The position numbers were made by a program, and so were the translations under genes. Shown piece by piece: positions 1-9,759 of a DNA stretch of 48,370 bases (positions within the stretch are counted from its first letter, which is position 1; every line of letters starts with the position of its first letter). Source of the DNA: Bacteroidales bacterium (GTDB lineage: Bacteria > Bacteroidota > Bacteroidia > Bacteroidales > UBA12077). The stretch covers positions 1-48,370 of the forward strand of contig JAIORB010000095.1 of the NCBI GenBank assembly GCA_021108325.1. Direction: 5' to 3'. Under the pieces are notes generated by a model, which made no database searches, was not told the DNA's origin, and worked only from the letters and a program-made list of their open reading frames with translations.

Positions 1-2
1 AG

Positions 3-356
3 ATAAAAGCAGTTAAATCTGATGAAGAAACTGTTTATGATATTTCTGATAAATTTTATATTCAAACTGAAATAACTGGAATTATTAATTTATTAGACAA
101 ATATTCATTGCGAATTTATCCAAATCCTGTAAGCTCAAATTCTACCATTGATTTTGAAATAATGAATTTGTCTAAAGTTAGCATAACCATATATAACTCT
201 GCTGGCCAGAGAATTGATGAAATTGCTAACGGATATTATAAAAATGGTATGTATTCTTTAACGATTAATGGAACTAATTTAAATAATGGAATATACTATT
301 GTCAGGTTAAAATTAATATGGATATAATTACTCAAAAGTTTATAATAAATCATTAA
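3..356 (+). CDS. C-terminal end of a secreted protein with a type IX secretion sorting domain (5' truncated by window edge)
   Basis: The reading frame is open from the first bases of the window to a TAA at 354-356, so this is the tail of a longer gene. The last 80 or so residues contain RIYPNPVSS, then alternating beta strands with an IYNSAGQRI segment and NNGIYYCQVKIN before a final FIINH. This is the layout of the Por/T9SS type A C-terminal sorting domain (PNP motif, GxY/V-type strand, short basic end). In this family the domain directs export through the type IX system and is then cleaved or attached to the cell surface. The effector part lies outside the window, so its function cannot be given. 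An internal TTG at 108 is not a credible start, because the coding pattern continues upstream of it. Confidence 0.88.
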   Translation: MKAVKSDEETVYDISDKFYIQTEITGIINLLDKYSLRIYPNPVSSNSTIDFEIMNLSKVSITIYNSAGQRIDEIANGYYKNGMYSLTINGTNLNNGIYYCQVKINMDIITQKFIINH

Positions 357-382
357 AGAGGCAGCTTAAAACTGCCTCTTTT
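357..382. terminator. Bidirectional hairpin terminator between convergent genes
   Basis: An 8-bp perfect stem (agaggcag / ctgcctct) with a 7-nt loop sits directly between the TAA of the T9SS protein and the stop codon of the leftward gene at 383. A run of T follows on the plus strand. It can serve both convergent genes, although the T-run on the minus strand is weaker. Confidence 0.75.
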
Positions 383-1507
383 CTATTCCTCTGTCAAATT
401 GTATTCAACTCCTCTTTCAATGAGGTAATTTGAAATAAATTCAAAATTTTTCTTATCAACACCAACATATTCCGGTGGACAAATTCCTTTATGATCAACC
501 ATCCCCTTTAAAAACAAATTTGCTATAGCAGTACAAGTATATCCTGTAGTTCGTGCCATTGAAGTAGTTTCTGTTTCTTTATCATATCTATCGAAAAGAT
601 TATAGGTATATTTCTTTTCTATTCCGTTTTCTTTTCCTTTAATAATTACCCTTAGCACAGTATAATCTTCTTCATCTTTTTTAAGCTCCCAAACAGGGAA
701 AAGCAACTTGGTTGTAACATCAATTGGTCTGATCTGTTCTCCATTTACTAAAATAGGATCGCTAGAAAAGAAACCGGTTTCTCTTAAAACCTTAATGTAT
801 TTAACGGTACCCGGATAACGTAGTGTTTTTTCAATCATATTAGGAATTTTCATGGTTTTAATCAACGTTCTTAAACCATCAGTATTCCATGCTTCCAGTG
901 ATCCAATCGGTTCAAAATGCCCAATTTCTGCTTCTGACAATGCCTCACGAACGACCAACTCTCCATTTAACATGTATCTTGCTGGTCGAATATACTCTTC
1001 CAGAACATCCATAGGAGAAAAAACTGCTTTATACTCAAACGGCCATTCACGTTTAAACGGTAATCCACCACCATAACACTTATAGCTACTTACTTCCATC
1101 TGAGCATTATGATATCCAAGAATAATATTCCCCATTCCCGGAGCAACACCAGCATCAATAATTGCTGTTACATTATGTTTTTTTGCTAATTCGTCTAATT
1201 CAAAAGGATCTTCACGGAAAAAAGAAATATCAACAATATCCTTACCTGCTAAAATAGTTTGTTCAACTGTATCGTGCCCCATATATCCGGGAAGGCAACC
1301 AATAACCAAATCAAACTCTTTTACAACTTTTTGTATTTCGCCCTCTTCAGAAAGATCTGTCAATATAGTTTTTATGTTCGTAAAACTACTCAACTTCTCA
1401 AGACTTGTATGATTTATATCAACAGTAGTTACATCAAAAGATTTGGCCAGATCAACAGCAATTGCTTTTCCAACAAGACCAGCTCCTAAAACAACAATTC
1501 TTTTCAT
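383..1507 (-). CDS. Saccharopine dehydrogenase-like NAD(P)-binding oxidoreductase
   Basis: A 374-residue protein starting MKRIVVLGAGLVGKAIA, a Rossmann fold with GAGLVG at residues 8-13 and an acidic end of the second strand (TTVDI). The remainder matches the saccharopine dehydrogenase / lysine 6-dehydrogenase-like family: VIGCLPGYMGHDTVEQ, then DAGVAPGMGNIILGY, then a mixed C-terminal domain. Family members oxidise lysine-derived amino acids or related substrates; the actual substrate here cannot be read from sequence. It is the last gene of a leftward run: the cyclophilin gene ends 15 nt upstream and the transporter gene 3 nt before that, so co-transcription is likely. The operon makes no obvious single pathway. 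Confidence 0.85.
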   Translation of the reverse strand: MKRIVVLGAGLVGKAIAVDLAKSFDVTTVDINHTSLEKLSSFTNIKTILTDLSEEGEIQKVVKEFDLVIGCLPGYMGHDTVEQTILAGKDIVDISFFREDPFELDELAKKHNVTAIIDAGVAPGMGNIILGYHNAQMEVSSYKCYGGGLPFKREWPFEYKAVFSPMDVLEEYIRPARYMLNGELVVREALSEAEIGHFEPIGSLEAWNTDGLRTLIKTMKIPNMIEKTLRYPGTVKYIKVLRETGFFSSDPILVNGEQIRPIDVTTKLLFPVWELKKDEEDYTVLRVIIKGKENGIEKKYTYNLFDRYDKETETTSMARTTGYTCTAIANLFLKGMVDHKGICPPEYVGVDKKNFEFISNYLIERGVEYNLTEE

Positions 1508-1522
1508 AACAGGATGGTTAAA

Positions 1523-2146
1523 TTATTTATATGTAAAATTATAAAACTTTTCGATATCTGACCTACTTACTTTATCAATATCAACCAAAATTCTAATATT
1601 TTTTAAAGGTCGGTCTCTATCTGTAGTTGGTTGTAATGCAATAAGGTCAATCACATCAAATCCACTCATTACCTGACCAAAAACTGTATATTTTCCGTCA
1701 AGATGATGAGCTCCCTTGCGGTTTTGAATAATGTAAAATTGAGTGCTATTCGATTTCATTTCCGGATTCACATTATCTCCTTTTCTAGCAGCACCAATAG
1801 CTCCGTGTACATGTAAATAACGAGGTAGAATTTCAGCTTTAATCGGATCTTGAATTACTCTTGGATCATAATTAATTGGTTGATTACGTGTTGAGTAATC
1901 CCCGGATTGAATCATAAAATGATTAATAACACGATGAAATATTATATGATCATAAACACCTGCTTCTGCTAATTTTATAAAATTGTCCTTATGCAATGGA
2001 GTATCATCAAAAAGAATCAGTTTTATTTTTCCAAAATCAGTGTTTATTGTAATCAAATATTCTAAATCATTGTTCTCCTCCTGACAATAAACAAGAGAAA
2101 CAGTAAATAATAGGATAATAAAAAAAAGTAGTTTCTTGTAAGTCAT
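1523..2146 (-). CDS. Cyclophilin-type peptidyl-prolyl cis-trans isomerase, exported
   Basis: 207 residues. An N-terminal hydrophobic stretch (residues 5-20) ends in VYCQEEN, an export signal; the Cys is not in a good lipobox, so lipidation is uncertain. The cyclophilin core starts near residue 31 (YLITINTDFGKIKLILFDDTP). It includes the active-site segment FHRVI at 70-74 and QSGD at 80-83, followed by NSTQFYIIQN and the usual TVFGQVMSGFDVID. This enzyme class speeds proline isomerisation during folding; with a signal sequence it should act in the periplasm. The gene lies 3 nt downstream of the nucleoside-transporter gene and 15 nt upstream of the saccharopine-dehydrogenase-like gene. Confidence 0.92.
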   Translation of the reverse strand: MTYKKLLFFIILLFTVSLVYCQEENNDLEYLITINTDFGKIKLILFDDTPLHKDNFIKLAEAGVYDHIIFHRVINHFMIQSGDYSTRNQPINYDPRVIQDPIKAEILPRYLHVHGAIGAARKGDNVNPEMKSNSTQFYIIQNRKGAHHLDGKYTVFGQVMSGFDVIDLIALQPTTDRDRPLKNIRILVDIDKVSRSDIEKFYNFTYK

Positions 2147-2149
2147 AAG

Positions 2150-3655
2150 CTAACCTAAAATCATTCCTATTATTGTTGCCGACATTAAAGAAGCTAATGT
2201 TCCGGCAAGTAAAGCTCTTAATCCTAATTGCGATAACAATACTCGTTTTGTAGGTGCCAGCGAACCAATTCCACCAATCTGAATTCCAATAGAAGCAAAA
2301 TTTGCAAAACCACAAAGCATATATGTTGACATAATAATGGATTTCTGCGAAGCAAATGCTCCTGCAGTTTTTAAATCGGCAAGACTAAGATAACCTATAA
2401 ACTCTGTCATAATAAGTTTCTCGCCTAACATGCGTCCAACAAGAGTAATATCTTCCGATGCAACACCAATTAACCACATTAAAGGAGCAAATAAATATCC
2501 TAAAATAAATTGTAATGATAATTCATTAAACTGGCCATCAGTTACTCTGGCAATAACTTCGTTTAAGGATGTCCAATCGCCTATTTTTAAAAATACGTAA
2601 TTAAACATTGCAATAAAAGCAATAAACACAAGTAACATAGAGGCTACATTAACAGCTAATTTTAATCCTTGAGTAGTACCATTAGAAATTGCATCGAGAA
2701 CATTTTTACCTATTTTCTCTTGCGATATTTCAACATTAGAATTAATCTTTTCGGTTTGAGGAATTATTATTTTAGAAATAACAACAACTCCGGGTGCAGC
2801 CATTATAGAAGCTGCCAAAAGATGTTTCGCGAAAATCAGACGCTGAACAGGGTCATCACCACCCAGAAAAGCTATATATACCGCCAGAACACCACCGGCT
2901 AAGGTTGCCATTCCTCCCGACATAACTAAAAGCATCTCAGAACGATTCATCTTGTCGAGATACTCTTTAATCATTAATGGCGATTCTGTTTGTCCTAAGA
3001 AGATATTTCCAGCTACTGATAAGCTTTCAGCACCCGACAACCTTAATAATCGTGTCATTACCCATGCCAAAGTCCAAACGACTTTTTGGATTATTCCTAA
3101 ATAAAAAAGCACACTTGTTAATGCAGAGAAAAATATTATAGTTGGTAATATTGTAACAGCAAAATTTAATAATGGAGATTCAATCTCACCTGATGCGAAT
3201 GACTTAAATAAGAATTTTGTTCCTTCGTTGGTAAAATCCAGAACCTTTACAAACAACTTCCCAATAATCTCAAAGAAAGCCTGAATAAACGGAACTTGAA
3301 GAACTCCTATAGCTACTAAAATCTGAATAAGTAATCCTATTCCAACAACTTTCCACGAAATAGCCTTTCGGTTGGTACTAAAAATATATGCAATACCAAT
3401 AAGAACCAGCATTCCAAACAATCCACGTAGAATATTAATAAAACTTAAACCCTCTCCTAACTCAGTATTAACAACACTATCCCCATCTGTTAAACCTTTT
3501 CCGTTTACGGTACTTACAACTAAAGTATCTACAATCGTAGAATTTTCAATAATAGTATCTTTTGTAACATTATTATCATTAGCTTTTGCAATGAAATATG
3601 TTGATGTAATAAAAAGCAGGAAAAACAAACTTGTATAAACTATAATTTTTTTCAT
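2150..3655 (-). CDS. Concentrative nucleoside transporter (NupC/CNT family) with an N-terminal extension
   Basis: 501 residues. The CNT core begins around residue 75 (LRGLFGMLVLIGIAYIFS) and contains the family landmarks LPTIIFFSAL at 170-179 and GQTESPL at 221-227, the substrate/cation-binding segment (usually GQTEAPL). Many hydrophobic helices follow. CNT carriers import nucleosides with Na+ or H+ across the inner membrane. Before the core is a signal-like helix (residues 4-24) and about 50 polar residues, an extension absent from E. coli NupC but, as far as I recall, common in Bacteroidota members. First gene of the three-gene leftward cluster; the DUF151 gene ends 78 nt upstream and might be part of the same transcript. 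Confidence 0.93.
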   Translation of the reverse strand: MKKIIVYTSLFFLLFITSTYFIAKANDNNVTKDTIIENSTIVDTLVVSTVNGKGLTDGDSVVNTELGEGLSFINILRGLFGMLVLIGIAYIFSTNRKAISWKVVGIGLLIQILVAIGVLQVPFIQAFFEIIGKLFVKVLDFTNEGTKFLFKSFASGEIESPLLNFAVTILPTIIFFSALTSVLFYLGIIQKVVWTLAWVMTRLLRLSGAESLSVAGNIFLGQTESPLMIKEYLDKMNRSEMLLVMSGGMATLAGGVLAVYIAFLGGDDPVQRLIFAKHLLAASIMAAPGVVVISKIIIPQTEKINSNVEISQEKIGKNVLDAISNGTTQGLKLAVNVASMLLVFIAFIAMFNYVFLKIGDWTSLNEVIARVTDGQFNELSLQFILGYLFAPLMWLIGVASEDITLVGRMLGEKLIMTEFIGYLSLADLKTAGAFASQKSIIMSTYMLCGFANFASIGIQIGGIGSLAPTKRVLLSQLGLRALLAGTLASLMSATIIGMILG

Positions 3656-3733
3656 CTTTATTTTTTAATTTGGATCTACTAAAAAGCAGAGTGTAATTCA
3701 AAATTAAATTCAGGAACACTAATAATAAAGTAA

Positions 3734-4345
3734 TTATCTTTTTCTTTTTTCTATCTCATCACGAATCATCGAAGCTTTTTCGTATTCTTCATTTTTAACA
3801 GCTTCTTCAAGAAGTTCTTCTAAAACATGAGTGTCTAATTTTTTATATTTATCACCTCCGGATGATGCTGAAGGTTCTTTCTTCTCAATATCTAAGGGTT
3901 CCGATTTAGCAGTTTTGCTTTCGCCTTTTTCGTGAATCTCAATCACTATACCTGATTTTTGTAAGATTTCTTCAGTAGTATAAATCGGGCATTTAAACCT
4001 TAGAGCAAGAGCAATTGCGTCGGACGTTCTGGCATCAATTGTAATATCTTTCCCCCCACTATTACATATCAGTTTCGAGTAAAAAACCCCCTCTTCTAAT
4101 CTATGAATATTTACTTCCGTTAGAGTAATTCCAAACGACATTGAAAAATTAAGAAACAAATCATGAGTAAGTGGCCGTGGTGGTTTTAATCCCTCAAGCT
4201 GAATGGCTATAGCCTGGGCTTCGAAGCCTCCAATAATAATTGGGATTCGCCGTTCGCCATGTTCTTCTGTCAACACTAAAGCATAAGCTCCTGTCTGAGT
4301 CTGGCTATACGAAATACCTAATACATTTAACTTTATTTTACTCAT
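3734..4345 (-). CDS. Bifunctional nuclease-family (DUF151) protein with C-terminal UVR motif
   Basis: 203 residues. Residues 1-125 match the DUF151 / bifunctional nuclease (BFN) family: LGISYSQTQTGAYALVL, RRIPIIIGGFEAQAIAI, then the DARTSDAIALALR segment. A low-complexity linker (about 130-165) leads to a UvrB/UvrC-type helical motif at 168-203 (LEELLEEAVKNEEYEKASMIRDEI). This DUF151-UVR fusion is the usual Bacteroidota form. Plant and some bacterial relatives cleave DNA and RNA in vitro; the role here is unproven. The start at 4345 is followed by a normal DUF151 N-terminus. Confidence 0.9.
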   Translation of the reverse strand: MSKIKLNVLGISYSQTQTGAYALVLTEEHGERRIPIIIGGFEAQAIAIQLEGLKPPRPLTHDLFLNFSMSFGITLTEVNIHRLEEGVFYSKLICNSGGKDITIDARTSDAIALALRFKCPIYTTEEILQKSGIVIEIHEKGESKTAKSEPLDIEKKEPSASSGGDKYKKLDTHVLEELLEEAVKNEEYEKASMIRDEIEKRKR

Positions 4346-4592
4346 AAATACTTATGCAACTTATTGGCTGAATTCAAACAAAAATGATTTAATTACTTTG
4401 TCAATCCTTATCTTAACAAAAGCAAGTTTAACAATTTATTTATTTAAAAAAAAACCATCTCTATAATTTCATTAATATATGTTTTGAAACATCAAGAACT
4501 TAATAGTTTATAAAATGATAATATAAATGGCTTTGTAAAAATTATGTATATATTTATCTTAGCATTCAGTAAAAATAATATTTCTATAAAAG

Positions 4593-5162
4593 ATGAAAAA
4601 TATAAAAAAAGATTTCCTTGAAGCACAAAATATTCTAAATGATTTTATTTCAAACGAAAAGAATTTTGATAATATTAAATCCGCAGGCGATATAATTGTT
4701 AAATCGGTTAAATCAGGTAAAAAAGTTATTTCTTGTGGTAACGGAGGTTCCATGAGTGATGCCATGCATTTTGCAGAAGAACTTACGGGGCGATTCAGAG
4801 ATAACAGGCAAGCTATTGCTGCTATTTCAATATCTGATCCAACACACATTTCTTGCACTGCCAATGATTTTGGTTATGATTATATCTTCTCAAGATATAT
4901 AGAAGCTATTGGTCAGGAAGGAGATACCCTGTTAGCTATAAGCACCAGCGGAAATTCGAAAAATATTTTAGAAGCTTGCAAAGTTGCACGTGAAAAAGGA
5001 ATGAAAATAATCGGATTAAGCGGTAAAGATGGTGGGAAACTAGCTAAAATTTGTGATGTTGAAATTCGTGCGCCTAAATCTGAATATGCCGATAGAGCCC
5101 AGGAAATACATATTAAAATAATCCATTCGTTAATTCATTACATCGAAGAAAACTTTCAGTAA
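4593..5162 (+). CDS. gmhA: Phosphoheptose isomerase (D-sedoheptulose-7-phosphate isomerase)
   Basis: 189 residues with a SIS sugar-isomerase fold. Visible family signatures are [23 protein letters not shown] (about residues 46-68), [21 protein letters not shown], and the C-terminal [17 protein letters not shown] with the Gln/His metal-site residues. GmhA converts sedoheptulose-7-phosphate to heptose-7-phosphate, the first step of the ADP-heptose pathway for lipopolysaccharide core. It acts in the cytoplasm. The yifB gene starts 11 nt after the stop, so the two may share a transcript. The 247 nt upstream contain no gene that I can see. Confidence 0.95.
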   Translation: MKNIKKDFLEAQNILNDFISNEKNFDNIKSAGDIIVKSVKSGKKVISCGNGGSMSDAMHFAEELTGRFRDNRQAIAAISISDPTHISCTANDFGYDYIFSRYIEAIGQEGDTLLAISTSGNSKNILEACKVAREKGMKIIGLSGKDGGKLAKICDVEIRAPKSEYADRAQEIHIKIIHSLIHYIEENFQ

Positions 5163-5173
5163 ATATTCCCAAT

Positions 5174-6712
5174 ATGCTAGTTAAGACTTTCGGCAGCGCA
5201 GTACAAGGAATTAGCGCAACCACAATAACAATTGAAGTAAGTGTTTCGCAAGGAATAAACTTCTACTTAGTAGGATTACCTGATAGTGCTGTGAAAGAAA
5301 GTCAGCAGCGTATTGACTCCGCATTACGTACTAATGGATATAAAGTACCAGGCAAAAAGATTGTAATTAACATGGCCCCTGCTGATATCCGAAAAGAAGG
5401 CTCTGCCTATGATTTACCATTAGCCATAGGGATTCTGGCTGCTTCTGAACAAATAAAACCTGAAAAAATTGGTGAATACATGATTATGGGTGAACTATCG
5501 CTTGATGGTGGTTTACAAAAAATCAAAGGTGTCTTACCCATTGCAATCCTGGCTCGAAAAGAAGGATTCAAAGGATTTATCCTTCCAAAAGAAAACGCCC
5601 GTGAAGCAGCGGTCGTTGATGATATAGAAGTTTATGGGGTAGATAATATTAAAGAAGTTATCGGTTTTTTTAATGAAGAAACAAAACTAGAACAAACAAT
5701 TATTGATACACGTGATGAGTTTTTTACCAACGTAAATAATTACGAACAAGATTTTTCGGATGTTCGTGGTCAGGAAAATGTTAAACGAGCTCTGGAAATA
5801 GCTGCGGCAGGCGGACATAATATAATTATGATTGGTCCTCCCGGAGCAGGAAAAACCATGCTGGCAAAACGAATTCCTACAATAATTCCACCTTTAACTC
5901 TGCACGAAGCTCTCGAAACAACAAAAATTCATTCTGTAGCAGGTAAAATTGATGGTGAAACTTCGTTAATGACCGGGCGCCCTTTTAGGAATCCACATCA
6001 TACCATATCTGATGTAGCCTTAGTTGGAGGAGGAAGTTTCCCTCAACCGGGAGAAATTTCATTGGCACATAATGGTGTTTTATTTTTAGATGAATTACCT
6101 GAGTTTCAGCGATCGGTGCTGGAAGTAATGCGCCAGCCACTCGAAGATAGAGTAATAACCATTAGTCGAGCAAAATTTACAGTAGAGTACCCTGCAAGTT
6201 TCATGCTTATTTCTTCGATGAATCCCTGCCCCTGTGGATATTATAATCATCCTGAAAAAGAATGTGTGTGTGCTCCGGGAAATATTCAACGTTATCTGAA
6301 TAAAATTTCAGGCCCGTTATTAGATCGAATTGATATTCATATTGAAGTAGTGCCTGTTTCGTACGATGAGCTTTCTGAAATAAAACCAGCCGAAAGCAGC
6401 AATGATATTCGCGACAGGGTAATTACAGCACGTAAAAGGCAAACGGAGCGTTTTAAGGAAAAGGAGCAAATATATTGCAATGCACAAATGTCATCAAAAA
6501 TGATTCGTGAACATTGCGAAATTGATACAGCCGGAAAAGCCCTGTTAAAAAAAGCAATGGAAAAACTAGGTTTATCGGCAAGAGCTTACGACAGAATATT
6601 AAAAGTATCGCGTACCATTGCCGATCTTGAAGGAAAAGAAAACATACAATCGTACCATTTGGCCGAAGCTATACAGTACCGAAGTTTGGATAGAAGCGGT
6701 TGGGGAAATTAA
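5174..6712 (+). CDS. yifB: YifB/ComM-family Mg-chelatase-like AAA+ ATPase (intact copy)
   Basis: 512 residues, the normal size of the family. The N-terminal ChlI/Lon-protease-like domain (residues 20-165) is followed by an AAA+ domain with Walker A GPPGAGKT at 221-228 and Walker B VLFLDE at 302-307. Next come a Cys cluster [15 protein letters not shown] and the C-terminal helical domain. The ComM orthologue is a hexameric helicase that drives branch migration during natural transformation in Vibrio and Acinetobacter; a similar role here is an inference. From residue 276 onward this gene is duplicated at 9813-10529, with a mosaic identity pattern (see findings). Immediately downstream lies foreign-looking DNA. 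Confidence 0.95.
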   Translation: MLVKTFGSAVQGISATTITIEVSVSQGINFYLVGLPDSAVKESQQRIDSALRTNGYKVPGKKIVINMAPADIRKEGSAYDLPLAIGILAASEQIKPEKIGEYMIMGELSLDGGLQKIKGVLPIAILARKEGFKGFILPKENAREAAVVDDIEVYGVDNIKEVIGFFNEETKLEQTIIDTRDEFFTNVNNYEQDFSDVRGQENVKRALEIAAAGGHNIIMIGPPGAGKTMLAKRIPTIIPPLTLHEALETTKIHSVAGKIDGETSLMTGRPFRNPHHTISDVALVGGGSFPQPGEISLAHNGVLFLDELPEFQRSVLEVMRQPLEDRVITISRAKFTVEYPASFMLISSMNPCPCGYYNHPEKECVCAPGNIQRYLNKISGPLLDRIDIHIEVVPVSYDELSEIKPAESSNDIRDRVITARKRQTERFKEKEQIYCNAQMSSKMIREHCEIDTAGKALLKKAMEKLGLSARAYDRILKVSRTIADLEGKENIQSYHLAEAIQYRSLDRSGWGN

Positions 6713-6714
6713 AA
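5998..6714 (+). repeat. Duplicated segment, copy 1: 3' part of yifB
   Basis: This segment is repeated in direct orientation at 9813-10529, offset exactly 3815 nt. Reading the two together, 6019-6226 is almost identical (I see one difference). 6227-6475 differs at about 40 positions, mostly third codon positions. 6476-6714 is identical. Identity stops two bases after the stop codon. Confidence 0.93.
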
Positions 6715-6798
6715 ATAGTATCAAGTACTTATAAATTTAATACAAATCACCACCACCCTAATACAATCTGAGGGTGTAGTGTAACTAGTTTATATTAG

Positions 6799-6924
6799 TT
6801 ATAATATTCTATTAACTATACAAGTACACTTCCCATCATGACAAGGTGTTTTTCGTGCCCTAATAAATTCATCAGAATTAGCACATTCACAAAAAACCCT
6901 TGGTTTCCGTTGATATTTGGACAT
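6799..6924 (-). CDS. Small Cys-rich protein of 41 residues, unknown function
   Basis: This ORF lies in the 343-nt stretch between yifB and the S9 peptidase gene, on the same strand as and downstream of the peptidase. It runs from ATG at 6924-6922 to TAA at 6801-6799. The product begins MSKYQRKPRVFCECANSDEF and carries five Cys at residues 12, 14, 28, 33 and 35, arranged CxC-x13-C-x4-CxC. The spacing suggests a metal site or disulphide cluster. There is no signal peptide or hydrophobic helix. The composition is more protein-like than a chance AT-rich ORF. It could be a real micro-protein or the remnant of a longer gene brought in with the peptidase. No family recognised. The rest of 6713-7055 holds only the hairpin at 6995-7024. 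Confidence 0.4.
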   Translation of the reverse strand: MSKYQRKPRVFCECANSDEFIRARKTPCHDGKCTCIVNRIL

Positions 6925-6994
6925 TTATTATAAGATCTGTAGTCCAACCATGCAGGACAAAGCCAGGGAATAACTCTAATAACTATATGGAATA

Positions 6995-7024
6995 CCGGCC
7001 AATTATTGCTAATTAATTGGCCGG
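6995..7024. terminator. Perfect 11-bp inverted repeat, probable terminator of the S9 peptidase gene
   Basis: ccggccaatta at 6995-7005 and taattggccgg at 7014-7024 form a perfect 11-bp stem with an 8-nt loop, 31 nt past the peptidase stop codon. The T-run on the minus strand is short and interrupted, so termination is likely but not certain. The hairpin separates the peptidase from the Cys-rich micro-ORF. Confidence 0.55.
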
Positions 7025-7055
7025 CACCTTTATTACTTTAATCCAATTTGACACT

Positions 7056-9515
7056 TTAGGGCGTTTCTTTTTTAGCGCCCTTTACATACTTATTGAACCA
7101 CCTGAATTGTTCCCAAAGCACATGTTCCAGACTTTCCTGCGCCCTATAGCCATGGTCCTCAAAAGGCAATAATACTAGTCTTGTAGTTCCTCCAGAACCT
7201 CGCACAGCTTCGAAAAAGACTTCAGACTGGAATGTAAGCGTACCCGGATTGGAATCGTCGTCACCATGGATGATTAATACAGGTTCGTTTACCTGGTCTG
7301 CAAAGAAAGTTGGCGAAAGTTGGATGTAAACATCTCTGGCCTCGAAAAGGGAACGACGCTCAGATTGGAAGCCGAAAGGCTGGTTTGTTTTATTATAGGA
7401 GCCGCTACGAGCAATACCGGCTTGAAACAAGTCAGTGTGCGCTAAAAGATTGGCCACCATGAGCCCACCATGACTGTGCCCTATGATACCGATCCTATTA
7501 GGATCGGTTACTCCCATCTCAACGGCTTTTTTTACCGCAGCCTCCGCATCAGCCACTAATTGTGGTACAAAGGTGTTGTAAGTTGTCTCAGGATCTCCTA
7601 TCATCGGCATGGCGGTCATGTCAAGTACTGCATAGCCTTGTAGTAGGAAGTAAAGATGTGAGGCACCATACAAACGCATAAAGCGTTGAACCGAACCTCT
7701 AACCTGTCCAGCCGTGGCTGCACCGGAGTACTCTAATGGGTAAGCATAAAGCACTGTAGGCAATGGCGTTCCCTCTTTGTAACCTGGGGGAAGATTCAGT
7801 TGAAAACTAAGTGGAACACCATCCTCACGCTCGTAGCGCACAATGCGTTTTTCTATCTCGCGTAGCTTTGGTGTAGGGTCCTCGAAACGAGTAATTGGAA
7901 TACGTGTTATCGACTGGGTGGCCTCACCTTTAGCCACTTCAATCTCCTCGCCAAATGTGGCAAGATAATAGTTAGGTACCTCAACTGAAGACTCCGAGCG
8001 TAATACAAATTGTTTCTCTTCACCTGCGAACGCTATAAAGTTCTCATAGTGTAGTGAATCACTGCGAAACAATCGCTTACTCTCTCCGGTTTCAAGGCTA
8101 CGTAGATCAAGGAAGGGTCTGTCACCCTTATTAGTGGCACCGCTCCCACGAAAATAGATCGCATTTTCTTTCTGTCGTAGTACGCTACGACCGTTATCTA
8201 ACTTACGGTACAATGGATAACCCGGATTTTCATATCGATTATCCTCGTCCAGATCGAACCAAGGACGCGATGTTCCTTTGTCAACGTCAAGAAGCCATAC
8301 ATAGCGCCAGCGACGTATTCTTTCGCGCTGTGTTAGCATGAGCATTCCGTCTTCGGCACCCCAAGCTAAACTCCAAGTCTGAATACGATGCTCAGCTTTG
8401 AAAACCTCCTTAGGTTCTGCAGTAAATGGTGCGTCTTGAAGCATAAGTCGGTCGCGGTGCGATACCTCGGCCACAGGATTTCCTCCATCGAGCGCCTCGA
8501 TCCAGTATAGCATGTGTGGAGCTGTAGGACGCCAAGAAACCGAGCGATGACCTAATGGCACTCCATGAATCGGAACTTCATTTGCCAAAGGCAAAGAGGC
8601 GATGTTTGCTACAAATTCTCCCTTATTGTTCCAAACATCAATCTCACTTGCAAAACGCCACCAAGCCACTTCATGTGACCAGGGACCTATCAATCGCTCA
8701 ACCAAGATATACTTACCATCAGGAGAGAACTCTGCTGATGAGTATAAAGCTGGCTTACCAACAATATTAACTTTGCCTTTTGATGGATCTATGATTACCA
8801 ATTCGGAAGTATTGTAGTACTCGAAAAGGGCATCATCATGAGCTGTAGTAAGTAAATTACGTGCCTCATAAGTGGATCGAGCAGAAGCACCTTCTCCTTC
8901 AAGAATCTCCGGACCTATCGGTATGACAGGAGGTTTGGGAGCTGGCCCACGTTTAGGAATTTGAAAAACCAAAAGACGCTCCTGATCGGGCAGCCAGGAT
9001 ACTGTACTACCCATTAAAGGGTTAAGAGTAACATCTTCGATCTTTTTTATTTTGCCTTTTACTGAACCAATCCAAAGCTCAATGCGATCAGTGTACCCGA
9101 CTATGAGGGCGAAACGCTGTCCATCCGCTGTCCAGTTCACTTCTAGTACCTCGGCCTCTGCTGGCAGATTAAGAGGAGTTGTGGCTCCATCCTTTATTCG
9201 GACCAAACGTGGAGATGTACCCCCGTGCCAACCATGATAACTGTTGTTAACAGGATTAACCCTGGTTCCAGCCAGCTTATACATTGGTGCAGCAAGTTCT
9301 GCAAGAGGTGGATAAAGTAAAGGATTGGCCAGGAACAAGTATTCACCGGTTGGTGCTGTCCAGACCCAAGGAAGCTTCGGTGCGTTAAGAACTTCAAGAA
9401 TATCATCGGGTGGAGATTTCCATTTATTTGTTTTCAAACTGTCGCCGGAAGCACCAACACTTGCTACCATAATAAAAGATACTAATGTTAATACAAGCAA
9501 AAATTTTAATTTCAT
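7056..9515 (-). CDS. Secreted prolyl-oligopeptidase-family (S9) serine peptidase, glutamyl-endopeptidase-like
   Basis: 819 residues with a Sec signal (MKLKFLLVLTLVSFIMVASVGASG). A beta-propeller domain spans about 30-570 and opens with PPDDILEVLNAPKLPWVWTAP. The alpha/beta-hydrolase domain carries the nucleophile in GHSHGG (Ser681), an Asp in HGDDDSN (752-754) and His788 in FEDHGY. The N-terminal pattern resembles the S9D glutamyl endopeptidase group (plant chloroplast CGEP and bacterial relatives). It should degrade peptides in the periplasm or outside. Base composition is clearly different: two 60-nt lines sampled inside are 47-48% GC, against about 23% for a sampled line from the flanking transporter gene. 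It sits between two copies of the yifB 3' end, which points to horizontal acquisition. Confidence 0.93.
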   Translation of the reverse strand: MKLKFLLVLTLVSFIMVASVGASGDSLKTNKWKSPPDDILEVLNAPKLPWVWTAPTGEYLFLANPLLYPPLAELAAPMYKLAGTRVNPVNNSYHGWHGGTSPRLVRIKDGATTPLNLPAEAEVLEVNWTADGQRFALIVGYTDRIELWIGSVKGKIKKIEDVTLNPLMGSTVSWLPDQERLLVFQIPKRGPAPKPPVIPIGPEILEGEGASARSTYEARNLLTTAHDDALFEYYNTSELVIIDPSKGKVNIVGKPALYSSAEFSPDGKYILVERLIGPWSHEVAWWRFASEIDVWNNKGEFVANIASLPLANEVPIHGVPLGHRSVSWRPTAPHMLYWIEALDGGNPVAEVSHRDRLMLQDAPFTAEPKEVFKAEHRIQTWSLAWGAEDGMLMLTQRERIRRWRYVWLLDVDKGTSRPWFDLDEDNRYENPGYPLYRKLDNGRSVLRQKENAIYFRGSGATNKGDRPFLDLRSLETGESKRLFRSDSLHYENFIAFAGEEKQFVLRSESSVEVPNYYLATFGEEIEVAKGEATQSITRIPITRFEDPTPKLREIEKRIVRYEREDGVPLSFQLNLPPGYKEGTPLPTVLYAYPLEYSGAATAGQVRGSVQRFMRLYGASHLYFLLQGYAVLDMTAMPMIGDPETTYNTFVPQLVADAEAAVKKAVEMGVTDPNRIGIIGHSHGGLMVANLLAHTDLFQAGIARSGSYNKTNQPFGFQSERRSLFEARDVYIQLSPTFFADQVNEPVLIIHGDDDSNPGTLTFQSEVFFEAVRGSGGTTRLVLLPFEDHGYRAQESLEHVLWEQFRWFNKYVKGAKKETP

Positions 9516-9759
9516 GATATTTAAATTAGGTTAATAATATATACTAATTAGTGGATGTACGATTATTTCAACTATTTGTAAATGAGACATTGAAGTTAGG
9601 GCTAAAAAATTGGTTGTGCAACAATTAAACAAGAAAAGTTAAACTTTAATGTTTGTGAATTAAAATATTATTATACATTAAAGTTTTATTCAATTCCATA
9701 ATTATTGTTTTATAAATTTTATATTTAGTTTTAATGAAAATTGAGATAAATAATTAGAG

